Positions 1 through 9,281 of a stretch of 64,000 bases of DNA are shown piece after piece. The position numbers and the translations under genes were made by a program. Origin of the DNA: Hyphomicrobium_A sp965243865. Its GTDB lineage: Bacteria; Pseudomonadota; Alphaproteobacteria; Rhizobiales; Hyphomicrobiaceae. The stretch's first letter is position 1. Each line of letters starts with the position of its first letter. Below the pieces are notes generated by a model. It was given only the letters and a program-made list of their open reading frames with translations. It was not told where the DNA came from and did no database searches. The stretch is from assembly GCF_965243865.1 (NCBI RefSeq), contig NZ_OZ251603.1, forward strand, positions 2,356,001 through 2,420,000. Reading direction: 5' to 3'.

Positions 1-1924
1 TGATCTCCTGCTCGATGAATGCTTCGCGGTTGCTCTCGATGATCGCCGCCATTACCGGATGATCGGGCATGTGCGTCTGCACGTAGCCGCGCCCTTCCGC
101 CAGCGCACGCCCCGCGCGCCCCGTCACCTGATGCAGCAGCTGGAACGTGCGCTCGCCCGCGCGCGGATCGGCGCCCTGCGCCAGGCCCAGATCGCCGTCG
201 ACGATCCCCACTGTCGCAAGGTTCGGGAAGTGATGGCCCTTGGCAACGATCTGCGTGCCGATCACGATATCGATGCCGCCCGCCTCGATGTTTCGGATGA
301 TCTCGCGCATCTCCGTCAGCCCCGGAATGAGATCTGACGACAGCAGCGCCACCTTCGCATCCGGAAACCGCTCCGCCACTTCTTCCGCAACGCGCTCGAC
401 GCCCGGCCCGCACGCAACCAGCGATCCCGCTTCCCCGCACTTCGGACACTTCTCCGGCAACGCGATGGAAAAGCCGCAGTGATGGCAATGCAGCCGGCCG
501 CGAAAACGATGCTCCACCAGCGTCGCCGTGCACTGCGGACACTCGATGCGATGGCCGCACGCACGGCACAGCGTTAGCGGCGCATATCCGCGCCGGTTGA
601 GAAACAATAGCGTCTGCTGCTTGTCTTCCAGTGTGCGTATCATCGCCTCGACCAGCGGCGGCGCCAGCCACTTGCCCTTTTCCGGCGGCGTCACGCGCAG
701 ATCGATCGCCGTGATGTCCGGCAGCGATGCGCCCGAAAACCGCCCCGGCAGCACGACATGCCGATAGCGCCCGTTGCGCGCGTTGACGTGCGATTCGATC
801 GAAGGCGTCGCGGAGGCCAAGATCACCGGGAAGCCGCCGAGACTGCCGCGCACCACCGCCATGTCGCGCGCCTGATAGTGCACGCGGTCGTCCTGCTTGT
901 AGCCGGCGTCGTGCTCTTCATCGACGATGACGAGGCCGAGGTCTGAAAACGGCAGGAACAGCGCCGACCGCGCCCCAACGACGACGCGCGCTTCACCATT
1001 CGCCGCCTGCCGCCACACGCGCCCGCGCTCTGGCCCCGACAGCGCCGAATGCCATTCGACCGGCATCGCGCCGAACCGCCCCGTGAAGCGCCGCATGAAC
1101 TGATCGGTCAGCGCGATTTCCGGCAGCATGATCAGCGCCTGATGCCCGCACTCAAGCGTGCGTGCCACCGCCTCGAAATAGACTTCCGTTTTGCCCGACC
1201 CCGTCACGCCGTCGAGCAGCGAAACGGAGAAATTTCCCCCATCGACCGCCGATTGCAGGGCGTTCACCGCCACCGCCTGTTCCGGGCTCAGCTCCGTCAC
1301 GCGATGCTTCGGGTCAGGCACCGGCGGCCGCCTTTCGGGAATTGCCACCTCGACCAGATTGCCCGACTGCACCAGCCCGTCGATCACACCTGACGAGCAC
1401 TCCGCCGCCTGCGCCAGTGCCGCCTTGGCCCGGATCGCGCCATCGCCTGCAATCTCCAGCGCCTTTTTGCGTGCCGGCGTCATGCGCGGCGGCTCTGGCG
1501 CATCCGCAACGATCGTCACACCGAAGCGCGGCTTCTGCGGCTCGAACACGGCCCGCGCGCTCATCATCATGCGCACCGTCATGCCCAGCGGGGCCAGCGT
1601 GTATTTGGCGATCCACTCCGCGAACCGCATCGTGATCGGCGGCAGCGGCGGCGCATCGAGCCGCCCCGTGATCGCTTTCAGCTTCTTCGGATCGATCGCC
1701 TTCTGCGGCGTGCCGTCGAGGTTGGCGACTGGCCGATCCCACACCACGCCAATGCGGCTTTGCGGGCCGAACGGCACCATCACGAAGCAGCCCGGCTCGA
1801 TCTCCACATCGTCAGGCACGATGTAGTCGTACGTCTGGTCGAGCGCGACCGCGAGCACAACCGGCGCCAACTTCAAAGGCGTGGCCCGCGTCTCGCCATC
1901 CAAAGGCTCGAACAAACTCTGCAT
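1..1924 (-). CDS. priA: Primosomal protein N' (PriA helicase), 3' end cut by window edge
   Basis: PriA is a 3'-to-5' superfamily 2 DNA helicase that reloads the replisome at stalled forks. The leftward frame runs open from ATG at 1924 to the window edge, giving about 641 residues of a family usually near 730, so only the C-terminus is missing. Visible motifs are Walker A GVTGSGKTEVY near residue 238, a DEEH Walker B box near 335, and a zinc-binding cysteine cluster (CRACGH, CPQC, CHHCG, CPKCGE) at about residues 450-495. A GTQIVAKGHHFPNL helicase motif follows. A GGGAG lies upstream of the ATG. Being next to xerC is usual in Rhizobiales. The identification is firm; the exact start is slightly less certain. 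Confidence 0.95.
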   Translation of the reverse strand, partial: MQSLFEPLDGETRATPLKLAPVVLAVALDQTYDYIVPDDVEIEPGCFVMVPFGPQSRIGVVWDRPVANLDGTPQKAIDPKKLKAITGRLDAPPLPPITMRFAEWIAKYTLAPLGMTVRMMMSARAVFEPQKPRFGVTIVADAPEPPRMTPARKKALEIAGDGAIRAKAALAQAAECSSGVIDGLVQSGNLVEVAIPERRPPVPDPKHRVTELSPEQAVAVNALQSAVDGGNFSVSLLDGVTGSGKTEVYFEAVARTLECGHQALIMLPEIALTDQFMRRFTGRFGAMPVEWHSALSGPERGRVWRQAANGEARVVVGARSALFLPFSDLGLVIVDEEHDAGYKQDDRVHYQARDMAVVRGSLGGFPVILASATPSIESHVNARNGRYRHVVLPGRFSGASLPDITAIDLRVTPPEKGKWLAPPLVEAMIRTLEDKQQTLLFLNRRGYAPLTLCRACGHRIECPQCTATLVEHRFRGRLHCHHCGFSIALPEKCPKCGEAGSLVACGPGVERVAEEVAERFPDAKVALLSSDLIPGLTEMREIIRNIEAGGIDIVIGTQIVAKGHHFPNLATVGIVDGDLGLAQGADPRAGERTFQLLHQVTGRAGRALAEGRGYVQTHMPDHPVMAAIIESNREAFIEQEI

Positions 1925-2146
1925 CGGCGCGCGCAAACTCCCGCGGTGACTGAAAGCGAATCGAACTGCCAAGCCTAGGCCGCTGCGACGGCGCCCCCAA
2001 GGCGCGGCACCAGCGCGCGGCTGCCCCGGGCACCGGCCGCAACAATTTTCCTTGCCGATACCACAGATTAACTTCGGATCGAGGGGCTGCAGCTAAGCTG
2101 GCGCCGCCCCAGGCATCGCGGGCTCTCTCCAGGAACGCGTTACCCC

Positions 2147-3118
2147 ATGGAATATAAGGACTACTACAACATCCTCGGCGTCGAGCGGAACGCCTCGCAG
2201 GACGACATCAAGCGCGCATACCGCAAGATGGCGCGCACCTTTCATCCTGACGTGAACAAAGAGGCCGGCGCCGAGGCCAAGTTCAAGGACGCCGGCGAAG
2301 CCTACGAAGTCCTCAAAGACCCCGAAAAGCGCGCCGCCTACGACGAGCTTGGCGCCAACTGGCAGCAGGGCCAGCAGTTCCGCCCGCCGCCCAACTGGGA
2401 TCAGGGCTTCGAGTTCTCCGGCGGCGGCTACACCGAAGCCGATCCCTCGCAGTTCTCCGATTTCTTCGAAGGCCTGTTCGGTCAGGCGCGTGCGCGCGGC
2501 GCGCGAGGCGGCGGCGGCGGCCGCAGCGGCTTTTCACAGCGCGAGTTCCACGCACAGGGCGAGGACCACCACGCCAAGATCGTCATTCCCCTGCGCGACA
2601 GCTACACCGGCGCCAAGCGCGACATCACCTTGCGCGTGCCCGAACTGGATGAGACGGGCCACGTCGCCGTGAAGAACCGCACGCTCTCCGTCACCATTCC
2701 CAAAGGCATTCGCGAAGGCCAGCACATCCGCCTCGCTGGTCAGGGCTCACCCGGCATCGGCAAAGGCCAACCGGGCGACCTATATCTTGAGGTGGCGTTC
2801 GAGCCCGACCCGGTCTTCAAGGTCGACGGCAAGGACGTGACCTTCGATCTGCCCATCACGCCTTGGGAAGCGGCGCTCGGCGCATCCGTGAAGGCCCCGA
2901 CGCCGGAAGGCGCGGTCATGCTGAAGATCCCGCCCGGCTCCACCAAGGGCCGCACCATGCGCCTCAAGGGCAAGGGCATCCCCGGCAATCCGCCCGGCGA
3001 TCTCAACGCCGTTCTGAAAATCGAGCTGCCGCCCGCCGACACCGAAAAGGCCAAGGACCTATATAAAGAGATGGAGCGCGAATTGCCGTTCAATCCGCGC
3101 TCGGGCTTGGGAGTGTAA
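2147..3118 (+). CDS. cbpA: CbpA-type DnaJ co-chaperone
   Basis: This is a 323-residue J-domain protein that stimulates the DnaK ATPase and, in the CbpA family, also binds DNA. The J domain covers about residues 5-69 with the HPD motif at 33-35. A Gly/Phe-rich linker (about 75-125) follows, then the two beta-sandwich substrate-binding domains (about 140-310). The four-Cys zinc module of true DnaJ is absent, which points to CbpA rather than DnaJ. The start ATG follows GGAACGCG about 10 bases upstream. The modulator gene cbpM begins three bases after the stop, so the two form an operon. Confidence 0.92.
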   Translation: MEYKDYYNILGVERNASQDDIKRAYRKMARTFHPDVNKEAGAEAKFKDAGEAYEVLKDPEKRAAYDELGANWQQGQQFRPPPNWDQGFEFSGGGYTEADPSQFSDFFEGLFGQARARGARGGGGGRSGFSQREFHAQGEDHHAKIVIPLRDSYTGAKRDITLRVPELDETGHVAVKNRTLSVTIPKGIREGQHIRLAGQGSPGIGKGQPGDLYLEVAFEPDPVFKVDGKDVTFDLPITPWEAALGASVKAPTPEGAVMLKIPPGSTKGRTMRLKGKGIPGNPPGDLNAVLKIELPPADTEKAKDLYKEMERELPFNPRSGLGV

Positions 3119-3121
3119 CCG

Positions 3122-3472
3122 ATGCCAGCCGATACCAAGCAGAGCCAGCCCACCCTCGTCGTCCTCGATGAAGAGGAAGTCACGCTTGGCGAGCTCACGC
3201 GCACCTGCCGCGTGCACGCCGAATGGGTGATGGAGCTGGTCGATGAAGGCGTGATCGAGCCGCGCGGCCTCACCGAACGCGCCAAGGCGCAGCAGTGGCG
3301 CTTCTCCGCAACGACCATCGTACGCATCGAGAAGGCACGTCGCCTGCAACGCGATCTCGGCGTCAATCTGCCGGGCGTCGCCCTCGCATTGGAGTTGCTC
3401 GATCGCATCGACGCGCTCGAAGCCCGCCTGCGCTCAACTTCCACGCGCCCCGACCCGCACGACGCCGATTAA
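3122..3472 (+). CDS. cbpM: Chaperone modulator CbpM
   Basis: This 116-residue protein has a MerR-like helix-turn-helix fold (about residues 20-85). In its family it binds the J domain of CbpA and blocks both its co-chaperone and DNA-binding activities. Position supports this: it starts three bases after cbpA and is clearly co-transcribed. The C-terminal helix (LALELLDRIDALEARL) looks like a short dimerising coiled coil, and the last dozen residues are polar and disordered. Without the cbpA neighbour it could only be called MerR-like, so the specific name rests partly on context. Confidence 0.88.
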   Translation: MPADTKQSQPTLVVLDEEEVTLGELTRTCRVHAEWVMELVDEGVIEPRGLTERAKAQQWRFSATTIVRIEKARRLQRDLGVNLPGVALALELLDRIDALEARLRSTSTRPDPHDAD

Positions 3473-3494
3473 CTTCTCGACCGTTCGAATCGCC

Positions 3495-3546
3495 TAACCT
3501 CTCCCCGCTGGGGAGAGGTCGCGAGCACAGCGAGCGGGTGAGGGGG
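3495..3546 (+). repeat. Family A interspersed repeat, copy A1
   Basis: The palindrome CTCTCCCCgctGGGGAGAG is followed by a GCGAGCACAGCGAGC stretch and GGGTGAGGGGG. The same layout recurs at 30076, 33528, 42371, 46812 and 63224. It lies between cbpM and xerC and its last bases appear to act as the xerC ribosome binding site. Confidence 0.8.
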
Positions 3547-3549
3547 CAC

Positions 3550-4506
3550 GTGTCTACGACCGCCGACGACATCGCAGAGCTTGAGCTGCCGCTCGGCGCC
3601 GATCTCGAGCGCGCCGTCGCCGCTTGGCTCGCGCACCTTCGGCACGAACGTGGTCACGCCGACAAGACGCTCGAAGCCTACGACCGCGACGTACGCCAGT
3701 TCCTCGCCTTTCTCGCACGCGATCTCGGCCACCCGCCCTGCCTCGCCGATCTCGCCCGCCTCGACCTCAAAATCTTCCGCGGCTTTCTCGCCTCGCGCCG
3801 CCGCGCCGGAACCGTCAGCCGTTCTCTCGCGCGCTCGCTCTCCGCGTTGCGCCAACTGTTCCGCTGGCTCGAAGCCAAGGACATCGTCGAGAACCGCGCC
3901 ATCCTCCGGCTTGCGATGCCAAAGGTTCCTCACTCGGTGCCAAAACCCTTGACCGTCGCCAAAGCTGCCGAAGTTGTAGAGGCCCGCGGCGAGGCCGAGC
4001 TCGATTGGGTCAACGCACGCGACGTCGCCGTGCTGCTATTGCTCTACGGATGCGGTCTGCGCATCGCCGAAGCGCTCAGCCTCAAAACCAAGGACGCGCC
4101 AACCGATGAGCGCGACGTGCTTCGCGTCGTCGGCAAAGGCGAGAAGGAACGCCTCGTTCCCGTGCTCCCCATCGTGCGCGAAGCCATCGCCCGTTATCGC
4201 GAACTCTGCCCTTATCAGCTCGAACCCGACGCGCCGATGTTCCGCGGCGCCAAGGGCGGACCACTGTCGCCGCGCATCATCCAGCTCGCCATGCAGCGCC
4301 TCCGCGGCGAACTCGAACTGCCCGCAACCGCCACGCCGCACGCGCTGCGCCACTCGTTCGCAACGCACCTTCTGTCCGCAGGCGGCGACCTGCGCCAGAT
4401 CCAGGAGCTGCTCGGCCACGCCTCGCTGTCGACCACTCAGGCGTACACTGAAGTCGACCGTGACCGTCTGCTTGCTGTCTATGACGCAGCCCATCCGCGC
4501 TCATAA
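3550..4506 (+). CDS. xerC: Tyrosine recombinase XerC
   Basis: XerC is a site-specific recombinase that resolves chromosome dimers at dif with XerD. The protein has 318 residues if it starts at GTG 3550. An N-terminal SAM-like core-binding domain (about 20-110) precedes the catalytic domain (about 130-310). All catalytic residues are visible: Arg171 (GCGLR), Lys196 (VVGKGEKE), His264/Arg267 (PHALRH), His290 (LLGHAS) and Tyr299 (TQAYT). The frame stays open upstream of 3550 into cbpM. The GTG was chosen because GAGGGG lies four to five bases before it and the family's usual length is about 300-320. That Shine-Dalgarno belongs to repeat A1. XerD cannot be excluded by sequence alone, but adjacency to priA favours XerC. 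Confidence 0.9.
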   Translation: MSTTADDIAELELPLGADLERAVAAWLAHLRHERGHADKTLEAYDRDVRQFLAFLARDLGHPPCLADLARLDLKIFRGFLASRRRAGTVSRSLARSLSALRQLFRWLEAKDIVENRAILRLAMPKVPHSVPKPLTVAKAAEVVEARGEAELDWVNARDVAVLLLLYGCGLRIAEALSLKTKDAPTDERDVLRVVGKGEKERLVPVLPIVREAIARYRELCPYQLEPDAPMFRGAKGGPLSPRIIQLAMQRLRGELELPATATPHALRHSFATHLLSAGGDLRQIQELLGHASLSTTQAYTEVDRDRLLAVYDAAHPRS

Positions 4507-4626
4507 AGCCCCGTAAAATAAGCGTTCAGAGCACGTCTTGGTAAACGGCGACGCATTTTTGCCTCTTTTCTTCGGCGCTTGCGCTGTAAAAGCAGGCACC
4601 CAACTGCATCGGAGTAGAAAAGTCGT

Positions 4627-5676
4627 ATGCGCCTACGTTCGCGTTTCGCTGTCGCCATCATGGCAGTCGCAGCGGCACTCTCGGCCGCCGATGCCAACGC
4701 CGCAGACAAGTCCAAGGATTCCGCGAAGGAAGCCCCCGCCGCCGCCCAAACGTGCCGTGGCACCGACATGCTCGCCGAGACGGCGACGCGCAATCCGCAA
4801 GCCTATGCGAGCATCATGGCCGCGGCAGCGGCAGCGAAGAATTCGGGCGCCATCCTTTGGAAGATCGAGAAGGAAGGCCGCCCGACATCTTACCTGTTCG
4901 GCACCGTGCATCTGACTGACGAGCGCGTCACCGATCTGTCGCCCGCCGTCAAGGACGCCATCAAATCTTCAAAGACCATCGCGCTCGAAGTCTCCGACGT
5001 CTCCGAGACCGCGACATCCACCGTCATCGCCAAGTCAGCGCCGCTCGTCATGTTCACCGACGGGCGCCGCCTCGATGGCCTGCTGTCGCCCAGCGAATAC
5101 GACGTCGTCAAATCCATCATCGGCCGCTCCGGCATGCCCGTCGATCTGGCGGCGCTGTTCAAGCCCTGGATCGTCACCATGATCCTCTCCACCTCCGACT
5201 GCGAGCGCGCCAAGGTTCAAAGCGGCGCACGCGTGCTCGACATGAAGATCGCCGAGATCGGCAAGTCCGAGGGCAAGGACGTCATCGGTCTCGAAACCAT
5301 CTCCACGCAGATCGAGGCGCTCGCTTCAGTCCCCGAGAAGCAGCAGCTCGACATGCTGCGCTCCAGCCTGCGCTTCGCCGACCGCACCGACGACATGATG
5401 GAAACGCTGGTCCAGCTCTACCTGAAGCGCAAGATCAGCGCCGCGCTGCCGTTCCAGATCGCACTCGCCAAGGAAGCGGGCGTCGGCGATGAAGCCTTCG
5501 CCGGCTTCCAGCAGAAGCTGATCTTCGAACGCAACGCGAAGATGGGCGCTGTCGCCGAGCCCCTGCTCGACAAGGGCGGCGTGTTCATCGCCGTCGGCGC
5601 ATTGCATCTTCCCGGCGACCTCGGCCTCGTCGAGCTGCTCCGCAAAGGCGGCTACACCGTCACCCCGGTGGAGTAG
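4627..5676 (+). CDS. TraB/GumN family protein, secreted
   Basis: This 349-residue protein has a clear signal peptide (about residues 1-26, ending ADANAADK). The rest matches the TraB/GumN (Tiki-like) fold: a YLFGTVHLTDE motif near residue 93 and a C-terminal VGALHLPGDLGLVELLRK segment, the two conserved His-containing motifs of the family. Some members are metal-dependent proteases; others have no known activity, so no substrate is proposed. It is separated from xerC by 120 bases and has its own start. The mature protein is probably periplasmic or lipid-linked. Confidence 0.85.
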   Translation: MRLRSRFAVAIMAVAAALSAADANAADKSKDSAKEAPAAAQTCRGTDMLAETATRNPQAYASIMAAAAAAKNSGAILWKIEKEGRPTSYLFGTVHLTDERVTDLSPAVKDAIKSSKTIALEVSDVSETATSTVIAKSAPLVMFTDGRRLDGLLSPSEYDVVKSIIGRSGMPVDLAALFKPWIVTMILSTSDCERAKVQSGARVLDMKIAEIGKSEGKDVIGLETISTQIEALASVPEKQQLDMLRSSLRFADRTDDMMETLVQLYLKRKISAALPFQIALAKEAGVGDEAFAGFQQKLIFERNAKMGAVAEPLLDKGGVFIAVGALHLPGDLGLVELLRKGGYTVTPVE

Positions 5677-5687
5677 CGCGAAGCGCG

Positions 5688-5730
5688 GCCCCTGAGTGTG
5701 TTCCAGGGGCTTGTCCCCCGAATCCATCTA
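5688..5730. repeat. Fragment of family C (RIME-like) repeat
   Basis: CCCCTGAGTGTGTTCCAGGGG is a hairpin and is followed by GGCTTGTCCCCCGAATCCATC. This resembles the right half of the family C elements at 43563 and 52840 (GGGACAAGCCCGAGG). It lies just after the TraB/GumN stop codon and may also act as its terminator. Confidence 0.45.
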
Positions 5731-5811
5731 TCCACGCTCCGCACCTAGCGGTAAGCAGGGTTCCGGCAACAAAGTACTCGGGTGACATTCGCATGGCGGG
5801 TCGGACGTGAA

Positions 5812-6078
5812 TTACCGGCCAGCGCGCCACCTGAAGAGAAAGCTGCAAACGGCGAACACGAGGCTGCCCGCCGCTACGGTCGCAAGCTGAACCATGAGCC
5901 TGTCGTACTCACTCTCACGCCATGGAAGCTCGGGATGGTAGTGACGATCGTAGAAGTTCAACGCGAGCAGACAAACCGAAAACGAACACACTACGACTGA
6001 AGCAACAAAAAGAACGCTACTGATCCTCGCCCGGGGACCGCCAAGACTCCTATCCGAAGACCTCCACCCGCCAAACAT
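5812..6078 (-). CDS. Small two-helix membrane protein, unknown
   Basis: The frame encodes 88 residues with two hydrophobic helices (about 20-40 and 65-82) joined by a charged loop rich in Tyr and His (NFYDRHYHPELPWRES). I do not recognise a family. Support for a real gene is an AAGGA nine bases before the ATG, the membrane topology, and its position 21 bases after the lpdA stop on the same strand, so it may be co-transcribed with the TCA block. It has no link to lipoamide metabolism that I can see. Confidence 0.5.
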   Translation of the reverse strand: MFGGWRSSDRSLGGPRARISSVLFVASVVVCSFSVCLLALNFYDRHYHPELPWRESEYDRLMVQLATVAAGSLVFAVCSFLFRWRAGR

Positions 6079-6099
6079 CAGCTTCGATCCTTCAGCGAT

Positions 6100-7500
6100 C
6101 TAAAAATGGATAGCGCGCTTGTCGACGGCGAGCGCAGCTTCCTTGACGGCTTCGCTGAGCGTCGGGTGCGCGTGACAGGTCCGCGCGAGATCCTCAGCCG
6201 AACCGCTGAACTCCATCAGCACCGCACACTCCGCAATCAGCTCTGACGCGTTGGTGCCGATAATATGCGCGCCCAGCACACGGTCTGTCGCCGCATCCGC
6301 CAGGATCTTCACGAAACCATCGGTCTGCTGGTTCGCCCTCGCGCGCCCGTTCGCCGTGAACGGGAATTTGCCGACGTTGTAGGCGACACCGGCTGCCTTC
6401 AGCTCTTCCTCGGTCTTGCCCACGCTCGCCACTTCCGGCGCCGTATAGACCACCCCGGGAATGACATTGTAGTTCACGTGCCCCGCCTGCCCCGCGAGAA
6501 TTTCCGCAACCGCAATACCCTCATCCTCGGCCTTGTGCGCCAGCATCGGACCTTGGATCACATCACCGATCGCGTAGATGCCCGGCACGCTCGACTGATA
6601 GTGCTCGTCAACGACCACGCGCCCGCGCTGATCGAGATTGACGCCGGCTTCCGCGAGCCCGAGCCCGCCCGTGTAAGCCACGCGGCCGATGGCGACGAGT
6701 ACCACATCGGTCTCGATCGTCACGGCATCTCCGCCCTGCGCCGGTTCGATCGTAACGACCTGCGCCGCGCCGTTCTTCTTGATGCCCGTCACCTTGTGAC
6801 CGAGCTTGAACGCCATGCCCTGCTTGGAAAGCGTGCGTTGCAGCTGCTTGGCCACCTCGCCGTCCATGCCCGGCAGGATGCGGTCGAGAAACTCGACGAC
6901 CGTCACCTCCGCGCCGAGCCGCCGCCACACTGAGCCAAGCTCCAACCCGATCACACCAGCGCCGATCACCAGCAGCCGCTTCGGCACCTTCTCCAACGAC
7001 AGCGCACCGGTCGACGACACCACCGCTTCTTCGTCGATCTCGATACCCGGCAGCTTCGCGACATCAGATCCCGTCGCGATCACGATCGACTTGGCATCGA
7101 CGTCCTGCTTCTCGCCGTTGATGAACGTCACCTCGACGGCGCCCGGTCCTTTAATGCGCCCCGTGCCGTGGAAATGATCCACCTTGTTCTTGCGTAGCAG
7201 GAACGCGACGCCCTCGGTGTTGCCCTTCACCGCCGCATCTTTGAATTCCAGCATCTTGTTAAGGTCGAGCTTGGGGCTCACCTCGATGCCCATGTTGGCG
7301 AATGCATGGCCGGCTTCATCGAACAGCTCGGAGGCATGCAGCAGCGCCTTCGAAGGAATGCAGCCGACGTTGAGGCAGGTGCCGCCGAACGTCGCCCGCT
7401 TCTCCACCATCGCCACCTTCATTCCGAGCTGGCTGGCGCGAATGGCGCAGACATAGCCGCCCGGCCCTGCACCGATAACGATCAGATCGTAGGCGGCCAC
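6100..7500 (-). CDS. lpdA: Dihydrolipoyl dehydrogenase (E3 of 2-oxoglutarate dehydrogenase)
   Basis: This FAD enzyme of 466 residues reoxidises dihydrolipoamide with NAD+ in 2-oxo acid dehydrogenase complexes. It has the FAD-binding GAGPGGYVCAIRASQLG at 10-26, the redox disulfide in GGTCLNVGC (Cys42 and Cys47), a second dinucleotide site VIGAGVIGLELG near 180, and the C-terminal catalytic His-Glu region CHAHPTLSEA near 443. Its place downstream of sucA and sucB makes it the E3 of 2-oxoglutarate dehydrogenase, possibly shared with other complexes. A VOC gene separates it from sucB. Confidence 0.96.
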   Translation of the reverse strand: MAAYDLIVIGAGPGGYVCAIRASQLGMKVAMVEKRATFGGTCLNVGCIPSKALLHASELFDEAGHAFANMGIEVSPKLDLNKMLEFKDAAVKGNTEGVAFLLRKNKVDHFHGTGRIKGPGAVEVTFINGEKQDVDAKSIVIATGSDVAKLPGIEIDEEAVVSSTGALSLEKVPKRLLVIGAGVIGLELGSVWRRLGAEVTVVEFLDRILPGMDGEVAKQLQRTLSKQGMAFKLGHKVTGIKKNGAAQVVTIEPAQGGDAVTIETDVVLVAIGRVAYTGGLGLAEAGVNLDQRGRVVVDEHYQSSVPGIYAIGDVIQGPMLAHKAEDEGIAVAEILAGQAGHVNYNVIPGVVYTAPEVASVGKTEEELKAAGVAYNVGKFPFTANGRARANQQTDGFVKILADAATDRVLGAHIIGTNASELIAECAVLMEFSGSAEDLARTCHAHPTLSEAVKEAALAVDKRAIHF

Positions 7501-7513
7501 GGCAATTCTCCGT

Positions 7514-7942
7514 TCAAAGTCCTAAGGGAAGAGGCGCACTGAACGCCCACACGTATCCGAATGGGTCACGCACGCGTCCATAGCGCATGACCCAGAAAGT
7601 ATCTGTCGCAGGGGCCGTCACCACCGCGCCGGCAGCGGCCGCGCGCGCAATGGCGCCGTCGACCTCCAGCGGCGAATTGAGGTTGATCTGCACCGCCATG
7701 CTGCCCTTCTCATCGGGCGAGGACCGCGGCGCAACATCAGTGAGATAGTCGGGAAAATAATCCGAAAGCATGAAGTTGCCACCGAATGCCGAAAGCGAGG
7801 CGTGTTGCACGCGCGCGCCGTCAGCGGTCAGCTCCTTGTACGCAACCTTCGCTCCAAAAGCCTTCTCGTAGAAGGCGATCGCCTCGGCCGCATTCTCAAC
7901 GGTCAAATAGACCTCGATCGCAGAAATGACTTCCTCCGCCAT
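7514..7942 (-). CDS. VOC/glyoxalase-like protein (PhnB type)
   Basis: The protein has 142 residues from the ATG at 7942, chosen because GAGGAG sits nine bases upstream; the frame also extends further upstream without a good start. It is a single vicinal-oxygen-chelate domain pair with the family pattern YLTVENAAEAIAFYEKAFGA at the N-terminus and RVRDPFGYVWAFS at the C-terminus, as in PhnB-like proteins. No substrate can be assigned. It lies between sucB and lpdA with short gaps, so it is likely transcribed with them, although such genes are not part of the 2-oxoglutarate dehydrogenase complex. Confidence 0.82.
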   Translation of the reverse strand: MAEEVISAIEVYLTVENAAEAIAFYEKAFGAKVAYKELTADGARVQHASLSAFGGNFMLSDYFPDYLTDVAPRSSPDEKGSMAVQINLNSPLEVDGAIARAAAAGAVVTAPATDTFWVMRYGRVRDPFGYVWAFSAPLPLGL

Positions 7943-7971
7943 GGTGCTTGCTCCTCGGCCATCGCACGGGC

Positions 7972-9234
7972 TTAGAGCTCCAATAGGAACCGCTGCGGAT
8001 CTTCGAGACACTCTTTGACGCGAACAAGGAAAGCGACCGCCTCTTTGCCATCGACGATACGGTGATCGTAGCTGAGAGCGAGATACATCATCGGACGCGC
8101 CACGATTTCGCCATTGCGCACCACCGGGCGCTCCTCGATGCGATGCATCCCGAGGATGCCCGACTGCGGCGCGTTGAGGATCGGCGTCGACATCAGCGAG
8201 CCATAGACGCCGCCGTTGGTGATCGTGAACGTGCCGCCCTGCATCTCATCGATGCTCAGCTTGCCGTCGCGCGCGCGCTTGCCGAAGTCGGAGATCTGCC
8301 CCTCGATTTCGGCGAGGCTCATCCGGTCGGCTTCACGCACCACCGGCACCACGAGGCCACGCTCGGTCCCGACCGCCACGCCGATATGGTAGTAGTTCTT
8401 GTAGATGATCTCGTCGCCGTCGATCTCGGCGTTGACGGCCGGGATCTCCTTCAGCGCCTGCAGGCACGCCTTCACGAAGAAGCCCATGAAGCCGAGCTTC
8501 ACCCCGTGGCGCTTCTCGAACAGATCCTTGTATTCGCTGCGCAGTTTCATCACCGCGCCCATGTCGACGTCATTGAACGTCGTCAGCATCGCCGCGGTGT
8601 TCTGCGCATCCTTGAGGCGCTGCGCGATCGTCTGGCGCAGACGCGTCATGCGCACGCGTTCCTCGCGCGCCGCATCGCTCGACTGCGAGGGAACACGCAA
8701 ATGCTGCGTCGGAACGGGAACAGGAGCCAGCCCACGTGTCGGAGCTGCCGGCGCCGCGGGCTCGGGCGCCTTCTTGGCTGCCGCCGCCGGAACGTCCTCC
8801 TTCAGGACCTGGCCACGCTTGCCCGACCCTTTCACCTCACTGCCATCGATGCCGGCTTCAGCGAGCTTCTTGCTGGCGGCAGGGCTCGGCGGCATCGACG
8901 TTGCCGCTGCTGCTGGAACCGCCGCGGCTTTCGCGGGCGCTGCATCCGCCTTCTTCGGCTCGGGAGCCTTCTCGACCTTGGGCGCCGCCGCAGCGCCCCC
9001 GTTGACGATCGCGCCGAGCAATGCACCAACCGCAACCGTCTCGCCTTCAGCTGCCTTGATGTCTTCCAGCACACCGGCCACGGGCGCGGGAACCTCGACC
9101 GTCACCTTGTCGGTTTCGAGCTCGACCAGCGGCTCATCCACATTCACCGTGTCGCCGGACTTCTTGAACCACTTTCCGACAATCGCCTCAGTGACGCTTT
9201 CGCCCAGGGTCGGCACACGAATTTCGGTCGCCAT
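7972..9234 (-). CDS. sucB: Dihydrolipoyllysine succinyltransferase (E2 of 2-oxoglutarate dehydrogenase)
   Basis: The protein has 420 residues from ATG 9234; a GTG four codons upstream would sit directly on the GGGGAAG and is less likely. E2 transfers succinyl groups from lipoamide to CoA. Domains in order are a lipoyl domain with the carrier Lys43 in ELETDKVTVE, an Ala/Pro/Lys-rich linker (about 75-125), a peripheral subunit-binding domain (about 128-165, GSGKRGQVLKEDV), a second linker, and the catalytic core ending in LSYDHRIVDGKEAV with the active-site His-Arg. It follows sucA in the same operon. Confidence 0.96.
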   Translation of the reverse strand: MATEIRVPTLGESVTEAIVGKWFKKSGDTVNVDEPLVELETDKVTVEVPAPVAGVLEDIKAAEGETVAVGALLGAIVNGGAAAAPKVEKAPEPKKADAAPAKAAAVPAAAATSMPPSPAASKKLAEAGIDGSEVKGSGKRGQVLKEDVPAAAAKKAPEPAAPAAPTRGLAPVPVPTQHLRVPSQSSDAAREERVRMTRLRQTIAQRLKDAQNTAAMLTTFNDVDMGAVMKLRSEYKDLFEKRHGVKLGFMGFFVKACLQALKEIPAVNAEIDGDEIIYKNYYHIGVAVGTERGLVVPVVREADRMSLAEIEGQISDFGKRARDGKLSIDEMQGGTFTITNGGVYGSLMSTPILNAPQSGILGMHRIEERPVVRNGEIVARPMMYLALSYDHRIVDGKEAVAFLVRVKECLEDPQRFLLEL

Positions 9235-9281
9235 TTTCCGTCTCACTTCCCCGCCAGATTATCTTTGGCGCGTGGCTGCGC

